A DNA stretch of 64,000 nucleotides from positions 186,001 to 250,000 of the forward strand of contig NZ_CP041030.1 in the NCBI RefSeq assembly GCF_012224145.1. The letters run 5' to 3'. This DNA is from Francisella sp. LA112445 (GTDB lineage: Bacteria; Pseudomonadota; Gammaproteobacteria; Francisellales; Francisellaceae). The position numbers were made by a program, and so were the translations under genes. Each line of letters starts with the position of its first letter. The stretch's first letter is position 1. Positions 8,792 to 18,774 of the stretch are shown piece by piece. The notes beneath the pieces were generated by a model. It searched no databases, was not told the DNA's origin, and worked only from the letters and a program-made list of their open reading frames with translations.

Positions 8792-10822
8792 ATGCTAGAA
8801 GCATTAATTGGGAAACTAAGTAATCCTCATTTAGTATTTCCATACCTATATGAACCAGTAAGCCAGCAGTTAATTATACTTGTGATGTTTATTGGTGTTG
8901 TATTTGCAGGTGTGGTGCTATTAGGCGGGATTACTTATTTTAAAAAGTGGGGTTACTTATGGAGAGAATGGTTTACAACTGTTGATCATAAGAAAATAGG
9001 TACAATGTATACCATTGTGGCACTAGTCATGATGTTTCGTGGTTTTGTTGATGCTGCAATGATGAGAACGCAACAAGCGTTAGCCTCAGGTGATAGTACA
9101 GGTTACCTAATTCCTGAGCATTTTGATCAGATCTTCACAGCTCATGGTGTGATAATGATCTTTTTTGTAGCTATGCCTTTAGTTTTTGCATTAATGAACT
9201 GGGTTATTCCTCTTCAAATTGGTGCTAGAGATGTAGCCTTCCCTTATATGAACTCATTGAGTTTTTGGCTATTTGTAGTAGGGGCTATGCTAATAAATGT
9301 TTCTCTACTAGTAGGAGATTTTGCGCATGCTGGATGGCTTGCGTATCCACCTTTCTCTGAGATGACCTATAGTCCGACCGTCGGAACCGATTATTATATA
9401 TGGGGTCTACAGATATCAGGTATTGGTTCACTAATGACTGGTATTAACTTCTTTGTAACAATTATTAAAATGCGTTGTAAAGGCATGACTTTAATGAAAA
9501 TGCCTATATTTACATGGGCATCTTTCTGTTCGGTTGTTTTAGTAATAGCAGCATTCCCTGTATTAACAGTAACTTTAACGTTACTAACGTTAGATAGATA
9601 TTTTGGTACGCACTTCTTTACAGTTTCAGGTGGTGGTGACCAAATGATGTATGTAAACCTTATTTGGATATGGGGACATCCTGAGGTTTATATTCTTGTA
9701 TTACCTATGTTTGGAGTATTTTCTGAAGTTGCGGCTACTTTCTCTAAAAAGCCGTTATTTGGATATACAACGATGGTTTGGGCTAGTATAGCTATTACTA
9801 TATTATCATTTACAGTATGGCTTCACCATTTCTTCACAATGGGAGCTAGTGCAAACGTTAATGCTTTCTTTGGAATTATGACAATGATTATTGCAATTCC
9901 AACTGGGGTTAAGATCTTTAACTGGTTATTTACAATGTATAAAGGTCGTATAACATTTGCAACACCTATGATGTGGCTTGTTGGTTTCATGATAGTTTTC
10001 TCAGTAGGTGGGATGACAGGTGTATTATTATCAGTACCAGGTGTTGACTTCCAAATGCATAATAGTGTCTTTTTGATTGCTCACTTCCACAACGTTATTA
10101 TTGGTGGTGTTGTATTTGGCGCATTCGCTGGTCTTACTTTCTGGTTCCCGAAAGTATTTGGCTTTAAGCTAAATGAGCGTTTAGGAAAGTATGCATTTTG
10201 GTGTTGGTTAGTAGGTTTCTTTGTTGCATTTATGCCTTTATATATATTAGGTATGATGGGTATGACAAGAAGACTATATCATTACTCAGCATCAACAGGT
10301 TATCAACCATTACTAATTGTTGCATGGGTTGGTGCAATGATTATTGGTTTAGGTATTTTATTCCAGGTTTTACAAATTCTTGTAAGTATCAAGGATAGAG
10401 AAAAGAATCGTGTTGGTTCTGATGCTTGGGGTTATGGACGTACTCTAGAGTGGGGTATTCCATCACCGGTACCTTTTTATAACTTCTCACATGATCCAGT
10501 CGTCGAAGAGCGAGATGCTTATTGGGATCATAAAGAAAAAGGTTTAGGGGTTGATAATAAGCCACTTACTGCTGATAAAAAATACGAAGATATTCATATG
10601 CCAAGAAATACTTCTGTAGGGGTTATTATTGGAGCATTTAGTTTTGTATTTGGTTTTGCTGCAGTGTGGCACATCTGGTGGTTAGCAGCTGTAGGCGTTG
10701 TAGGTATGATAGGTACAGTTCTGTATAGATCATTTGATTATGATATCGATTACTACGTAAAAGCTGATGAAGTTAAAGATGTTGAAAATAAATATAATCA
10801 ACAAGGAGAGTTACGCGTATGA
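8792..10822 (+). CDS. cyoB: Cytochrome bo3 ubiquinol oxidase subunit I
   Basis: The 676-residue catalytic subunit holds haem b, haem o3 and CuB, reduces oxygen and pumps protons. [11 protein letters not shown] starts the haem-copper oxidase core. [12 protein letters not shown] carries the CuB His and the cross-linked Tyr, HHFFTMGA the next CuB histidines, and [11 protein letters not shown] the haem ligands. Length matches E. coli CyoB (663). An AGGAG site precedes the ATG 45 bases after cyoA. Its stop overlaps the cyoC start (ATGA), indicating translational coupling. Confidence 0.98.
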   Translation: MLEALIGKLSNPHLVFPYLYEPVSQQLIILVMFIGVVFAGVVLLGGITYFKKWGYLWREWFTTVDHKKIGTMYTIVALVMMFRGFVDAAMMRTQQALASGDSTGYLIPEHFDQIFTAHGVIMIFFVAMPLVFALMNWVIPLQIGARDVAFPYMNSLSFWLFVVGAMLINVSLLVGDFAHAGWLAYPPFSEMTYSPTVGTDYYIWGLQISGIGSLMTGINFFVTIIKMRCKGMTLMKMPIFTWASFCSVVLVIAAFPVLTVTLTLLTLDRYFGTHFFTVSGGGDQMMYVNLIWIWGHPEVYILVLPMFGVFSEVAATFSKKPLFGYTTMVWASIAITILSFTVWLHHFFTMGASANVNAFFGIMTMIIAIPTGVKIFNWLFTMYKGRITFATPMMWLVGFMIVFSVGGMTGVLLSVPGVDFQMHNSVFLIAHFHNVIIGGVVFGAFAGLTFWFPKVFGFKLNERLGKYAFWCWLVGFFVAFMPLYILGMMGMTRRLYHYSASTGYQPLLIVAWVGAMIIGLGILFQVLQILVSIKDREKNRVGSDAWGYGRTLEWGIPSPVPFYNFSHDPVVEERDAYWDHKEKGLGVDNKPLTADKKYEDIHMPRNTSVGVIIGAFSFVFGFAAVWHIWWLAAVGVVGMIGTVLYRSFDYDIDYYVKADEVKDVENKYNQQGELRV

Positions 10823-11418
10823 GTACAGTAACTGCAGATAATCATCACCACGAGCATCATTTTGATGGCTCTAAGAGTGTATTTGGTTTTTGGATTTATA
10901 TAATGAGTGACTGTGTGCTTTTTGCAACACTATTTGCGGTGTTTGCAGTTTTTCATGAGCATACTTTCGGTGGGGTAGCTTCGCACGAGATTTTTAATCT
11001 ACCATTTGTGTTTGTTGAAACTATGCTTTTATTAGTAAGTAGTTTCACATTTGGCTTAGCAATGCTTAATCGCAACTCTGATAATATTAATACTGTTATA
11101 AAATTCTTATGGATAACTTTCTTTTTAGGTTTAGGCTTTATCTGTATGGAAGTTTATGAGTTTTATGAGTTAGTATTAGAAGGTCATACTTGGTCATCAA
11201 GTGCATTCTTGTCATCATTCTTTGTGCTTGTTGGAACTCATGGGTTGCATGTGACAATGGGACTTTTATGGATTGTGAGTATGATATTTCAGCTTAAAAA
11301 GTATGGTATGAATCCTATGGCTAAAACAAAGCTGACTTATCTTGGTTTGTTTTGGCATTTCTTAGATATTGTATGGATATTTGTATTCTCAATAGTTTAC
11401 TTATTAGGAGCAGTATAA
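10819..11418 (+). CDS. cyoC: Cytochrome bo3 ubiquinol oxidase subunit III
   Basis: A 199-residue protein with five predicted membrane helices after a His-rich N-terminus ([24 protein letters not shown]). It is the structural subunit III of the bo3 oxidase. The [14 protein letters not shown] segment and the end [17 protein letters not shown] are typical of the COX3/CyoC family. It overlaps cyoB by four bases and is followed by cyoD after a single base. Confidence 0.96.
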   Translation: MSTVTADNHHHEHHFDGSKSVFGFWIYIMSDCVLFATLFAVFAVFHEHTFGGVASHEIFNLPFVFVETMLLLVSSFTFGLAMLNRNSDNINTVIKFLWITFFLGLGFICMEVYEFYELVLEGHTWSSSAFLSSFFVLVGTHGLHVTMGLLWIVSMIFQLKKYGMNPMAKTKLTYLGLFWHFLDIVWIFVFSIVYLLGAV

Positions 11419-11419
11419 T

Positions 11420-11752
11420 ATGGCTAAAGAACATTTATATGATCAAGATACTGGCGCAGCATACGGTACTTATAAGAGTTATATAATGGGTTTTGTACTC
11501 TCGATAATAACTACAACAATAGCTTTTGTGCTAGTTGGCTTTAGTTTGTTACCACCTGTTGCATTGTGTATTGCCGTAGCAGCCTTAGCTATTGCACAGC
11601 TTTTTATTCAGTTAGTATATTTTCTTCATTTAAACACAGATTCTAAGGCTCGTTGGAATTTGGTAAGTGCTATATTTGCAGCTATTATTGTAGTGATAGT
11701 AGTTGCAGGTACTATGTGGATCATGTTTGATTTATACGACATGATGATGTGA
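11420..11752 (+). CDS. cyoD: Cytochrome bo3 ubiquinol oxidase subunit IV
   Basis: A 110-residue protein with three membrane helices, the usual length for CyoD. This small subunit assists assembly of the CuB centre in subunit I. The QLFIQLVYFLHLN segment of helix 2 and the end GTMWIMFDLYDMMM are family-like. It starts one base after cyoC. Confidence 0.94.
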   Translation: MAKEHLYDQDTGAAYGTYKSYIMGFVLSIITTTIAFVLVGFSLLPPVALCIAVAALAIAQLFIQLVYFLHLNTDSKARWNLVSAIFAAIIVVIVVAGTMWIMFDLYDMMM

Positions 11753-11780
11753 TTCATTTTAACCAGCTTTCTTTTTTATT

Positions 11781-12629
11781 ATGTCATTAAAAAAATACTT
11801 TCAACTAGCTAAGCCAGGTATTATCTTTGGCAATCTTATCACTCTTACTGGAGGCTTTCTGCTAGCAACACATAGAGAAATTGGCTTTGAGCATTTAGCA
11901 TTATTTTTTTATGTAATGATAGGTGTTGCCTTAATGATTGCAGCAGGCTGTGTCTTTAATAATATTTATGATAAAGATATTGATAGTACTATGGCACGTA
12001 CAAAGAAACGTCCTTTAGTTACTGGAGATATTTCAGTTATACAAGCAACTATTTATGGTTCAATACTGTTGATACTTAGCTGTGCAGTTTTATACTATCT
12101 TGTTAATCTCTTGACTCTATGGATTATTATAATTGGTTTTATTGTATATGTAGGCGTCTATACAGTATCTAAACGTATAACTATCCATGCTACTGTCTTA
12201 GGAGGTATTTCAGGAGCTATTCCTCCTGTGGCTGGTTATACTGCGGTTGTTAATCATTTAGACTATAATGCTTTAGCTTTGTTTCTTATTTTATTTTTTT
12301 GGCAGATACCACATTCATTTGCTATAGCTATGTTATATATGGATGATTATAAAAAAGTATCTCTGCCAATGTTGCCTTTAGTCAAAGGTGTAGATTATAC
12401 TAAAAAAATTATGTTGGTATACTTGGTGCTGTTTGTATTATCGTGCAGCTTGCCGATGTTGTTAGGAACTGCAGATTTACTATCTTTTATTTGTTGTATG
12501 CTTATATCTTTATATTGGTTATATAAGTCAATTAAGTCTTATATTGATGATGAGGATAGAGTTTTCGCAAAAACAGTTTTTAAGTTTTCTATTATAGTGA
12601 TTACAGTAATTTGTTTAACTTTTGGGTAA
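11781..12629 (+). CDS. cyoE: Protohaem IX farnesyltransferase (haem o synthase)
   Basis: A 282-residue UbiA-superfamily prenyltransferase that attaches a farnesyl group to haem b, making the haem o needed by CyoB. The first Asp-rich motif appears as NNIYDKDIDSTMARTKKRPL, and about nine membrane helices follow. It is the last gene of cyoABCDE, 28 bases after cyoD. I see no strong terminator after it. Confidence 0.96.
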   Translation: MSLKKYFQLAKPGIIFGNLITLTGGFLLATHREIGFEHLALFFYVMIGVALMIAAGCVFNNIYDKDIDSTMARTKKRPLVTGDISVIQATIYGSILLILSCAVLYYLVNLLTLWIIIIGFIVYVGVYTVSKRITIHATVLGGISGAIPPVAGYTAVVNHLDYNALALFLILFFWQIPHSFAIAMLYMDDYKKVSLPMLPLVKGVDYTKKIMLVYLVLFVLSCSLPMLLGTADLLSFICCMLISLYWLYKSIKSYIDDEDRVFAKTVFKFSIIVITVICLTFG

Positions 12630-12836
12630 AACAGGATATAGAAATTAGTTAGAATTGTTTACATCATAAACATATGCTTATCTAAGCAATAGATATTATC
12701 GTTGAGCCTTCGACTATTCAAATATATTTATACTCTAAATTTAGAAATAAGAATTTCTTATAGTCTTGGTTTATAATAAGTTATGAGCTTGACTATTCTC
12801 TCAAAATGATATTAGTGTCACTAGGAGATATTTTAA

Positions 12837-14213
12837 ATGAGAATAAGATTTTATGGATTTAAATTAGTAATATTGGTTTTATTTTGCATATCATCATCTT
12901 TTGCTATGGATCACTCAAAGAATAAGATTCCTGATACTGGGCAGTCTAACTGCTATAATAATACTGGCATAATTATTTGCCCTAAGAAGGGAATGAGTTT
13001 TTTTGGACAGGATGCTCAATATATAATCAATCCGCCAGCGTTTCGAGATAATAATGACGGTACTATTACGGATTTAAATACTGGTCTTATGTGGACTAAA
13101 GAGGTCAATACAAAAAAATTAACTTATGATCAGGCTATAAAAAGTACTAATAATATAAAAGCAGGTGGCTATACGGACTGGCGTATACCAACTATTAAAG
13201 AGCTTTATTCCATAATTGATTATAATGGATATGGGGGGACTCCATCTCATAATGATAATAATGCTATTTTACACAGACCTAATAATGTTTATCCACCTAG
13301 GGGAGATAGAAAAAGATTCTTAGAACCTCATCAAAGAGGTGAATTATTTAATTCAAGAAGAGGCGATTCAACAAATAATTTTAATGGTAATATGAATGGT
13401 CATAGAGATATGTATGATATTCCATCCAATGCAATACCTTTTATTAATACCCGTTATTTTGATTTTGAATATGGTAATAAAGCTGATGGCGATAGATATA
13501 TGGACGCACAGTGGGTTAGTAGTACAAAATATGTAAATACTACTATGAATGGTAATCAAACATTTTTTGGTGTTAACTTTGCAGATGGTCGTATTAAAGG
13601 ATACCCATATCATACTAATTTGCTTAAAGGCGAGAAAAAATATTATGTTAGGTATGTTAGAGGACCAAAATCTTATGGAGCTAATAAGTTTGTTGATAAT
13701 AATGATGGTACTATCACAGATAATTCTACAGGTTTGATGTGGAGCAAAAAAGATAGCGATAAAGGAATGAATTGGCAAGATGCTTTATTGTATTGTCAAA
13801 ACTTATCAACAGCTAAGTATAACGATTGGAGATTACCTAATGCAAAAGAATTGCAATATATAGTTGATTATTCAAGATCTCCAGATACCACTAATTCACC
13901 TGCTATAGATCCAATATTCATGACTACGCAAATTGCTAATGAGGGCGGGCAAAAAGATTATCCATATTTTTGGACTTCAACTACACATCTTGATGGTATA
14001 GATCCTGGTAGTAATGCGATATATGTTTCATTTGGTAGAGCTTTAGGGAAAATGCATGGCAAAATAATGGATGTCCATGGAGCTGGTTCTGTACGTAGTG
14101 ATCCTAAAGTAAAAACTTCGAAGATATGGCATGGTCCACAAGGAGATGCTATAAGAAGCTTAAACTATGTAAGATGTGTTAGAGGAGGCGATGTGTCACT
14201 ACGATCTTCATAG
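12837..14213 (+). CDS. Secreted protein with two DUF1566 (Lcl C-terminal-like) domains
   Basis: The 458-residue protein starts with a Sec signal peptide (cleavage after about residue 23, SSFA). It contains two copies of the DUF1566 pattern: NDGTITDLNTGLMWTKE...GGYTDWRIPTIKELYSIIDY (about 73-130) and NDGTITDNSTGLMWSKK...YNDWRLPNAKELQYIVDY (about 288-348). Each copy ends in a Y-x-VR-x-VRG strand. DUF1566 resembles the C-type-lectin-like end of the Legionella collagen-like adhesin Lcl, suggesting surface or ligand binding, but the function here is unknown. An AGGAG ribosome site precedes the ATG. It is a single-gene unit convergent with the radical SAM gene. Confidence 0.8.
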   Translation: MRIRFYGFKLVILVLFCISSSFAMDHSKNKIPDTGQSNCYNNTGIIICPKKGMSFFGQDAQYIINPPAFRDNNDGTITDLNTGLMWTKEVNTKKLTYDQAIKSTNNIKAGGYTDWRIPTIKELYSIIDYNGYGGTPSHNDNNAILHRPNNVYPPRGDRKRFLEPHQRGELFNSRRGDSTNNFNGNMNGHRDMYDIPSNAIPFINTRYFDFEYGNKADGDRYMDAQWVSSTKYVNTTMNGNQTFFGVNFADGRIKGYPYHTNLLKGEKKYYVRYVRGPKSYGANKFVDNNDGTITDNSTGLMWSKKDSDKGMNWQDALLYCQNLSTAKYNDWRLPNAKELQYIVDYSRSPDTTNSPAIDPIFMTTQIANEGGQKDYPYFWTSTTHLDGIDPGSNAIYVSFGRALGKMHGKIMDVHGAGSVRSDPKVKTSKIWHGPQGDAIRSLNYVRCVRGGDVSLRSS

Positions 14214-14232
14214 TTTTTTTATGTGAAAAAAG

Positions 14233-14928
14233 TTAATCACCAACACCGAAGTCGGTGTTATCTACAAGTATCTCAAACTGAGGATCATTAAAGAGATCTT
14301 TATATTCTGTTAAAAACCATTTCTTTAGGCTTTCATCAGCTTTTATATGAGTAGTATTATTAACGTACAAATTAAGAGTAGTATGCTTAAAGTAATCTTT
14401 TGCTATTTGAATATCATTTTTGATGATTTCTTTGGTCTGACCTTGGACACCTATTAACAGACAAACAGAGTCAAACAACTTACTTAGTTGCTCGGGAGAG
14501 TCGTGGTGAAAACCTTTATTTAAGAGTGTTTCTCTAAAGTTATAATCAAAACTCTCAAGCCCTGTTTTTATAAAGATCTCAGTTTCAAAGATATCTTTGA
14601 TCTTATGAAGGTGATCTTTATACATCCAATGAGCTTCAACAAAAAGTAGTTTGATATTCTTCTCTTTTATAATTTCTTTAATACGATTTTTTGTTTGTAG
14701 AGGTAGCTCAAAAACATTTCCAGAGTTTATAATTTCTAATATACCAAACTCTCCGGTGACATTTTTGAGCACTTCAAAGTTGATGCTGTTTATTTCATCA
14801 ATATTTTTAGAGTTATCTAAAATATAATCACAAAATGTACACTTACCATAAGCACATGGGCGACTTTTTAAAAGAACGATTTCGCGTTTGTATTTATGTA
14901 CGTCAGTGACTTTATTGTAGCGTTGCAT
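14233..14928 (-). CDS. Radical SAM-like Fe-S protein with CX4CX2C motif
   Basis: A 231-residue protein with RPCAYGKCTFCDY near the N-terminus. Cys25, Cys30 and Cys33 could hold the [4Fe-4S] cluster that cleaves S-adenosylmethionine. The first spacing is four residues instead of the usual three. Later phrases fit a radical SAM partial barrel: EIINSGNVFELP, FVEAHWMYKDH, FIKTGLESFD. It starts on the last base of the pdxY stop codon and is therefore co-translated with it. The substrate is unknown; a tRNA-base or cofactor role, for example a queuosine-salvage lyase of the QueL kind, is only a guess. Confidence 0.68.
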   Translation of the reverse strand: MQRYNKVTDVHKYKREIVLLKSRPCAYGKCTFCDYILDNSKNIDEINSINFEVLKNVTGEFGILEIINSGNVFELPLQTKNRIKEIIKEKNIKLLFVEAHWMYKDHLHKIKDIFETEIFIKTGLESFDYNFRETLLNKGFHHDSPEQLSKLFDSVCLLIGVQGQTKEIIKNDIQIAKDYFKHTTLNLYVNNTTHIKADESLKKWFLTEYKDLFNDPQFEILVDNTDFGVGD

Positions 14929-15779
14929 TATTTGATATACTCCTGAGCTTGAACTAGAGCAAGCTCATCAGTATCTAATTCATGAGTTACTCTGAAAATA
15001 CCATCTAAGCATTCTGTAACTGCGTGTAGCGTATCTTCGAGGTTTTTTCCTTTTAATAGGTAGCTAAGAAACATCGCTGCAGTGATATCTCCAGAACCAC
15101 TAACTTTAGCTTGAACCTTGTATTTAGGAGACTCTAAATGGGAGAAGCTACCATTATTATATATAGCTATACCTGTTTTTGAGCTACTAAAAGATACACT
15201 AGTCACTATGATTATTAACTTATTATTCTTTGTGATCTTAATTAATTTTTCACATGCTTTTGAGATATCTTCATAATCCTTGATCTTAGTATTACTAAGT
15301 ATGCTTAACTCAAATAGATTTGGTGTAATAATATCTGCTAAAGGTAGTAAGTACTCTAAAAAAATATTAGGATGATCTTTAGAAGCAAAAATATGCCCAT
15401 CTTCTTGATCATCATATTTATCACCAAAAACAGGGTCGCAACAGTATAAACTATTTGGATTTTCTTCTTTAAGTTCTAGAACTGTGTTAGCAATAACTTT
15501 TGCAACTTCAAGATCACCAATATATCCAGATAAGATAGCATCTTGCTTAGCTAAGAAATTATTAGCTATCATTCCATCTATAACATTTTGAATATCGTTA
15601 GCGTTAAAAAAAGAACCCTTAAAAAAATCGTACTGAGTATGATTTGATAGTTGGACTGTATATATAGGAGATACATCTACTCCAAGTTTTTGCATAGGAA
15701 ATACAGCTGCTTTGTTTCCTGCGTAACCATATGCAACATGAGACTGTATAGAAAGTACACGTGGTGTTTTAAAAGACAT
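14928..15779 (-). CDS. pdxY: Pyridoxal kinase
   Basis: A 283-residue ribokinase-fold enzyme that phosphorylates pyridoxal in vitamin B6 salvage. The N-terminus RVLSIQSHVAYGYAGNKAAVFPM is the PdxY/PdxK signature. DIITPNLFELSILS and the anion-hole motif KVSGSGDITAAMFLSYL, with the catalytic Asp in GSGD, are present. Length matches E. coli PdxY (287). It sits between the lipoprotein gene (4 bases) and the radical SAM gene (1-base overlap), so these three form one leftward operon. Confidence 0.93.
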   Translation of the reverse strand: MSFKTPRVLSIQSHVAYGYAGNKAAVFPMQKLGVDVSPIYTVQLSNHTQYDFFKGSFFNANDIQNVIDGMIANNFLAKQDAILSGYIGDLEVAKVIANTVLELKEENPNSLYCCDPVFGDKYDDQEDGHIFASKDHPNIFLEYLLPLADIITPNLFELSILSNTKIKDYEDISKACEKLIKITKNNKLIIIVTSVSFSSSKTGIAIYNNGSFSHLESPKYKVQAKVSGSGDITAAMFLSYLLKGKNLEDTLHAVTECLDGIFRVTHELDTDELALVQAQEYIK

Positions 15780-15783
15780 TAAA

Positions 15784-16218
15784 CTATAGGCCTAGATTTG
15801 TTCTTATATTAGCAAGTAAGTCAACAGATGCTTGTTTATCGCCAAGCTTACCAATTTTGATATATATATTAATTATATTGTTATTAGCTTTAACTATTCT
15901 AACATCAAAATTATCAATTCCTGATTTGTTAAAGTAGTTCTTGTCTGTTGCAAATGTTCCTGATACATCAGCAGACTTATCATTTATAGAACTATTGGTA
16001 ATATTATAGATTTTACTATTGTTTAAAGCTAATTTAGTAGCATCGTAAACGCTACTTACACTAGTGTTATCTATCTGAGCTGAGAAAGTACCATTTACAA
16101 ACCTTACAATAGAATCTCCAGTATTATTTAGATCATTAGATAAACTAGAGTTGTTTGAGCAGCTTGCAAGAGCAGAAATAGCTAATATACCAACTGCTAA
16201 AAGTTTAATTTTTTTCAT
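15784..16218 (-). CDS. DUF3568-type lipoprotein
   Basis: A 144-residue exported protein with signal and lipobox LASC (Cys20), followed by a short Asn/Ser-rich linker and a small alpha-beta domain. Small lipoproteins with this pattern (DUF3568) are common in Francisella and have no established role. An AAGGAG ribosome site precedes the ATG. It leads the pdxY operon; nothing in the sequence links it to B6 metabolism. Confidence 0.72.
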   Translation of the reverse strand: MKKIKLLAVGILAISALASCSNNSSLSNDLNNTGDSIVRFVNGTFSAQIDNTSVSSVYDATKLALNNSKIYNITNSSINDKSADVSGTFATDKNYFNKSGIDNFDVRIVKANNNIINIYIKIGKLGDKQASVDLLANIRTNLGL

Positions 16219-16303
16219 TTTTCCTTACTCCTTTATAGTTAGCTGATAAGAATTTTATAACAGTATTTGTTTTTTGTAAATTAGCTATATGATGTTTAAA
16301 CCC

Positions 16304-16331
16304 TTGAAAAAGTAGTAATAGCCCCTATACT
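16304..16331 (+). promoter_or_regulatory. Predicted sigma-70 promoter of the moxR/bat operon
   Basis: TTGAAA (16304-16309), a 16-base spacer and TATACT (16326-16331) lie 38 bases upstream of the moxR ATG, in the divergent gap shared with the lipoprotein gene. Both hexamers are close to consensus. No other good promoter was seen within the operon, supporting transcription from here. Confidence 0.55.
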
Positions 16332-16368
16332 GTCTAATCAAGTGATTTAAGATTTTAGGAGGACATAG

Positions 16369-17325
16369 ATGTCTGTTTATAGTGAGTTTGGAGAATTATT
16401 AGAGTTTTTGAATAATCGTGTGGTGGGTCAAGAAAACCTAAATAAACGCTTACTTATAGCATTATTAGCAGGTGGGCATCTACTTGTAGAAGGTGCTCCA
16501 GGTTTAGCAAAAACTACAGCAATTAAGACATTATCAGAAAGTATAGATTGCTCGTATCATAGAGTGCAGTTTACTCCAGATCTTTTACCTGCAGACTTAA
16601 CAGGTACAGAAATCTATGTGCCCCAGCAGCAGACATTCGAGTTTCAATCAGGACCTTTATTTCATAATTTACTTTTAGCTGATGAGATAAACAGAGCTCC
16701 AGCAAAAGTCCAATCAGCACTACTTGAGGCAATGGGTGAAAAGCAAATAACAGTAGGTAAGCAAACCTATCCGTTATCTGATTTATTTATGGTAATGGCA
16801 ACACAAAATCCTATTGAGCAAGAAGGTACTTATCCTCTACCAGAGGCTCAGCTAGATAGATTTATGATGTTTGTTAAGATTGAATATCCTGATCCTGCAA
16901 CTGAGGCAAAGATTTTAGCTATAAGTAGAGGTGAAGCATTAGGGCATAAGTTAAAGCATCCGAATATTCATCAAGAGACTATTTTTAGAGCGCAACAAGA
17001 AGTTCTTAATATAAAAGTTTCTGAAGCAGTTGAGCAGTATATTATTCAATTGATATTAGCTACTAGAGATCCTTCAAAATATAACCAAAACATCAAGAAG
17101 TGGATTGCATTTGGATCTAGCCCAAGAGGAACTATAGCATTAGATAGAGCTGCAAGAGCACATGCTTGGCTTATAGGTCATGACTATGTTTCTCCAAGTG
17201 ATATTCATGAGGTTGTTTATGAGGTGCTACGCCATAGAATACTTTTGACTTTTGAGGCAGAAGTTGATGGAGTAACAACAGATGATGTTATTACTGAGTT
17301 ATTAAAAGTTGTACCAATACCATAA
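16369..17325 (+). CDS. MoxR-family AAA+ ATPase
   Basis: A 318-residue AAA+ ATPase of the MoxR branch. It has Walker A GAPGLAKT, Walker B LLLADEINRAPAK, sensor 1 MATQNPIEQEGTYPLPEAQLDRF and a C-terminal lid. MoxR ATPases act as chaperones that, with VWA-domain partners, mature or remodel specific protein complexes. The gene opens a run of DUF58, DUF4381, two VWA, TPR and BatD genes, the classic MoxR-Bat layout. A near-consensus promoter and an AGGAGG-like site precede the ATG. The client protein is unknown. Confidence 0.93.
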   Translation: MSVYSEFGELLEFLNNRVVGQENLNKRLLIALLAGGHLLVEGAPGLAKTTAIKTLSESIDCSYHRVQFTPDLLPADLTGTEIYVPQQQTFEFQSGPLFHNLLLADEINRAPAKVQSALLEAMGEKQITVGKQTYPLSDLFMVMATQNPIEQEGTYPLPEAQLDRFMMFVKIEYPDPATEAKILAISRGEALGHKLKHPNIHQETIFRAQQEVLNIKVSEAVEQYIIQLILATRDPSKYNQNIKKWIAFGSSPRGTIALDRAARAHAWLIGHDYVSPSDIHEVVYEVLRHRILLTFEAEVDGVTTDDVITELLKVVPIP

Positions 17326-17396
17326 GAATATATGGTCTTAGAATCTAGGGTAAGTTGCAATACTTGTGTATGAGAAGTGATCAGTAAAGAGAAACT

Positions 17397-18308
17397 ATGA
17401 AAAATTACAAAGGAATAAAACCTGATGTTAATGAGCTTTTAAGCTATCGTTACCAAACTAAAGCTCTAAAACTTTTTGCAAGTCAAAGAGTCAATAGTGT
17501 AAATGCTGGTAATAGTCTTTCTAAAGCGAAGGGTCGAGGTATGGACTTTGATGAGGTCAGACATTATCAAGCAGGTGATGATATTCGTCTTATGCATTGG
17601 GCACTTACAGCACGCTTAGGAAAGCCTTATACAAAAGTGTATCACGAAGAAAGAGAGAGAAGTTTATACTTCGTTCTAGATCAAACTAAGAGTATGCATT
17701 TTGGCACTAGAGAGTGTTTTAAAAGTGTAAAAGCTACAAATATTCTTGCACTGATAGGTTTTGGAGCATTAGAGGCTCATGAAAAGGTTGGTGGAATTAT
17801 TTTTGATGATCATGGTTACAACTTTTATCCTGCAAAACAAGACAAGTCAGCCTTAGTCAAAATGTTTAACTTTGTTGCAAATGATGAGAAAAAGTATCAA
17901 TTAGCTTCTGGTAAAAAACTTGCTGAGGCTTTGAGGTTTCTTTATGCCAAGATCCGAAGCAGTAGTATAGTCGTTGTGATAAGCGATTTTAGTAGCTTTG
18001 ATGAAGAAGCGAACAGATACCTTAAATTGTTAAATAATAAAAACTCAGTGATTAATGTATTTAGTTATGATCCTATAGAAAAAGATCTTCCTGGGCTAGA
18101 TACTTACTATTTTAGTGATGGTAAGCAAAGAGTTGTATTAGATTCTGCAAGCAAGAGACAAAATCAGGTCTATAAGAATATTTATAAAACTAGACATGAT
18201 GCTATAGAAGAATTTTCACGTAAAAATAAGACGGGTTTTATAGAAGTTGCTACGAATGATAATTTGATCAGAACAATAAATTATGGGGTAGCGAATTATG
18301 CAAAATAA
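17397..18308 (+). CDS. DUF58 domain protein of the MoxR-Bat operon
   Basis: A 303-residue soluble protein. The DUF58 signature is at residues 44-80: KGRGMDFDEVRHYQAGDDIR followed by MHWALTARLGKPYTKVYHEE. A VWA-like half follows (SLYFVLDQTKSM, VVVISDFSSFD), so it may bind a divalent metal. DUF58 proteins are constant neighbours of MoxR ATPases and probable adaptors. The gene overlaps the next one by 11 bases. Confidence 0.9.
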   Translation: MKNYKGIKPDVNELLSYRYQTKALKLFASQRVNSVNAGNSLSKAKGRGMDFDEVRHYQAGDDIRLMHWALTARLGKPYTKVYHEERERSLYFVLDQTKSMHFGTRECFKSVKATNILALIGFGALEAHEKVGGIIFDDHGYNFYPAKQDKSALVKMFNFVANDEKKYQLASGKKLAEALRFLYAKIRSSSIVVVISDFSSFDEEANRYLKLLNNKNSVINVFSYDPIEKDLPGLDTYYFSDGKQRVVLDSASKRQNQVYKNIYKTRHDAIEEFSRKNKTGFIEVATNDNLIRTINYGVANYAK

Positions 18309-18774
18309 TAATCTTTTAGCACAATTAAAAGATATTTATTTACCTGATAGAATTTCTCAGTGGTGGCCATTAGCATATGGTTGGTGGATAGTTTTAGGTA
18401 TTATTATTCTAATAATTATCTTGAGCTTTATTATTTTACGCTTCAAGAAAAAGAAAAAACAATATAAGGATTCTATAATTAATGAGTTTAGGCATGAAGT
18501 AGAGGATGTCTATAAGAATAATCCAACTCATGTGTTAGAGAGCATCTCTGTATATCTAAAAAGAGTGGCAATGCAGAAATTCCCAAATGAGAATATAAAA
18601 ACCTTATATGGTGAAAAATGGCTTGAGTTTCTTGATTCAAAAATAGATGATGAGAGCTTTGAAACTACTAAAGCAAGACTACTAGGGAACACCTATAAAC
18701 CAGTTGAGTTAGATAGATCAACTTTCGGTGAGATAATGGCAGTAGCTGAGAAATGGTTGAGGAGTGTTATATGA
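18298..18774 (+). CDS. DUF4381 single-pass membrane protein
   Basis: A 158-residue protein with one membrane helix at about residues 25-45 (WWIVLGIIILIIILSFIIL), a basic KKKKK stop-transfer run and a cytoplasmic domain of about 110 residues containing LYGEKWLEFLDSK. DUF4381 proteins occupy this slot between the DUF58 and BatA-type genes in proteobacterial MoxR operons. It overlaps both neighbours, so expression is tightly coupled. Molecular function is unknown. Confidence 0.82.
   Translation: MQNNNLLAQLKDIYLPDRISQWWPLAYGWWIVLGIIILIIILSFIILRFKKKKKQYKDSIINEFRHEVEDVYKNNPTHVLESISVYLKRVAMQKFPNENIKTLYGEKWLEFLDSKIDDESFETTKARLLGNTYKPVELDRSTFGEIMAVAEKWLRSVI

Noticed and set aside
13368-13778. 136-codon minus-strand frame opposite the DUF1566 gene
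   Set aside because: It is antisense to a gene with clear domains and a signal peptide; composition is Ile-rich shadow-like.
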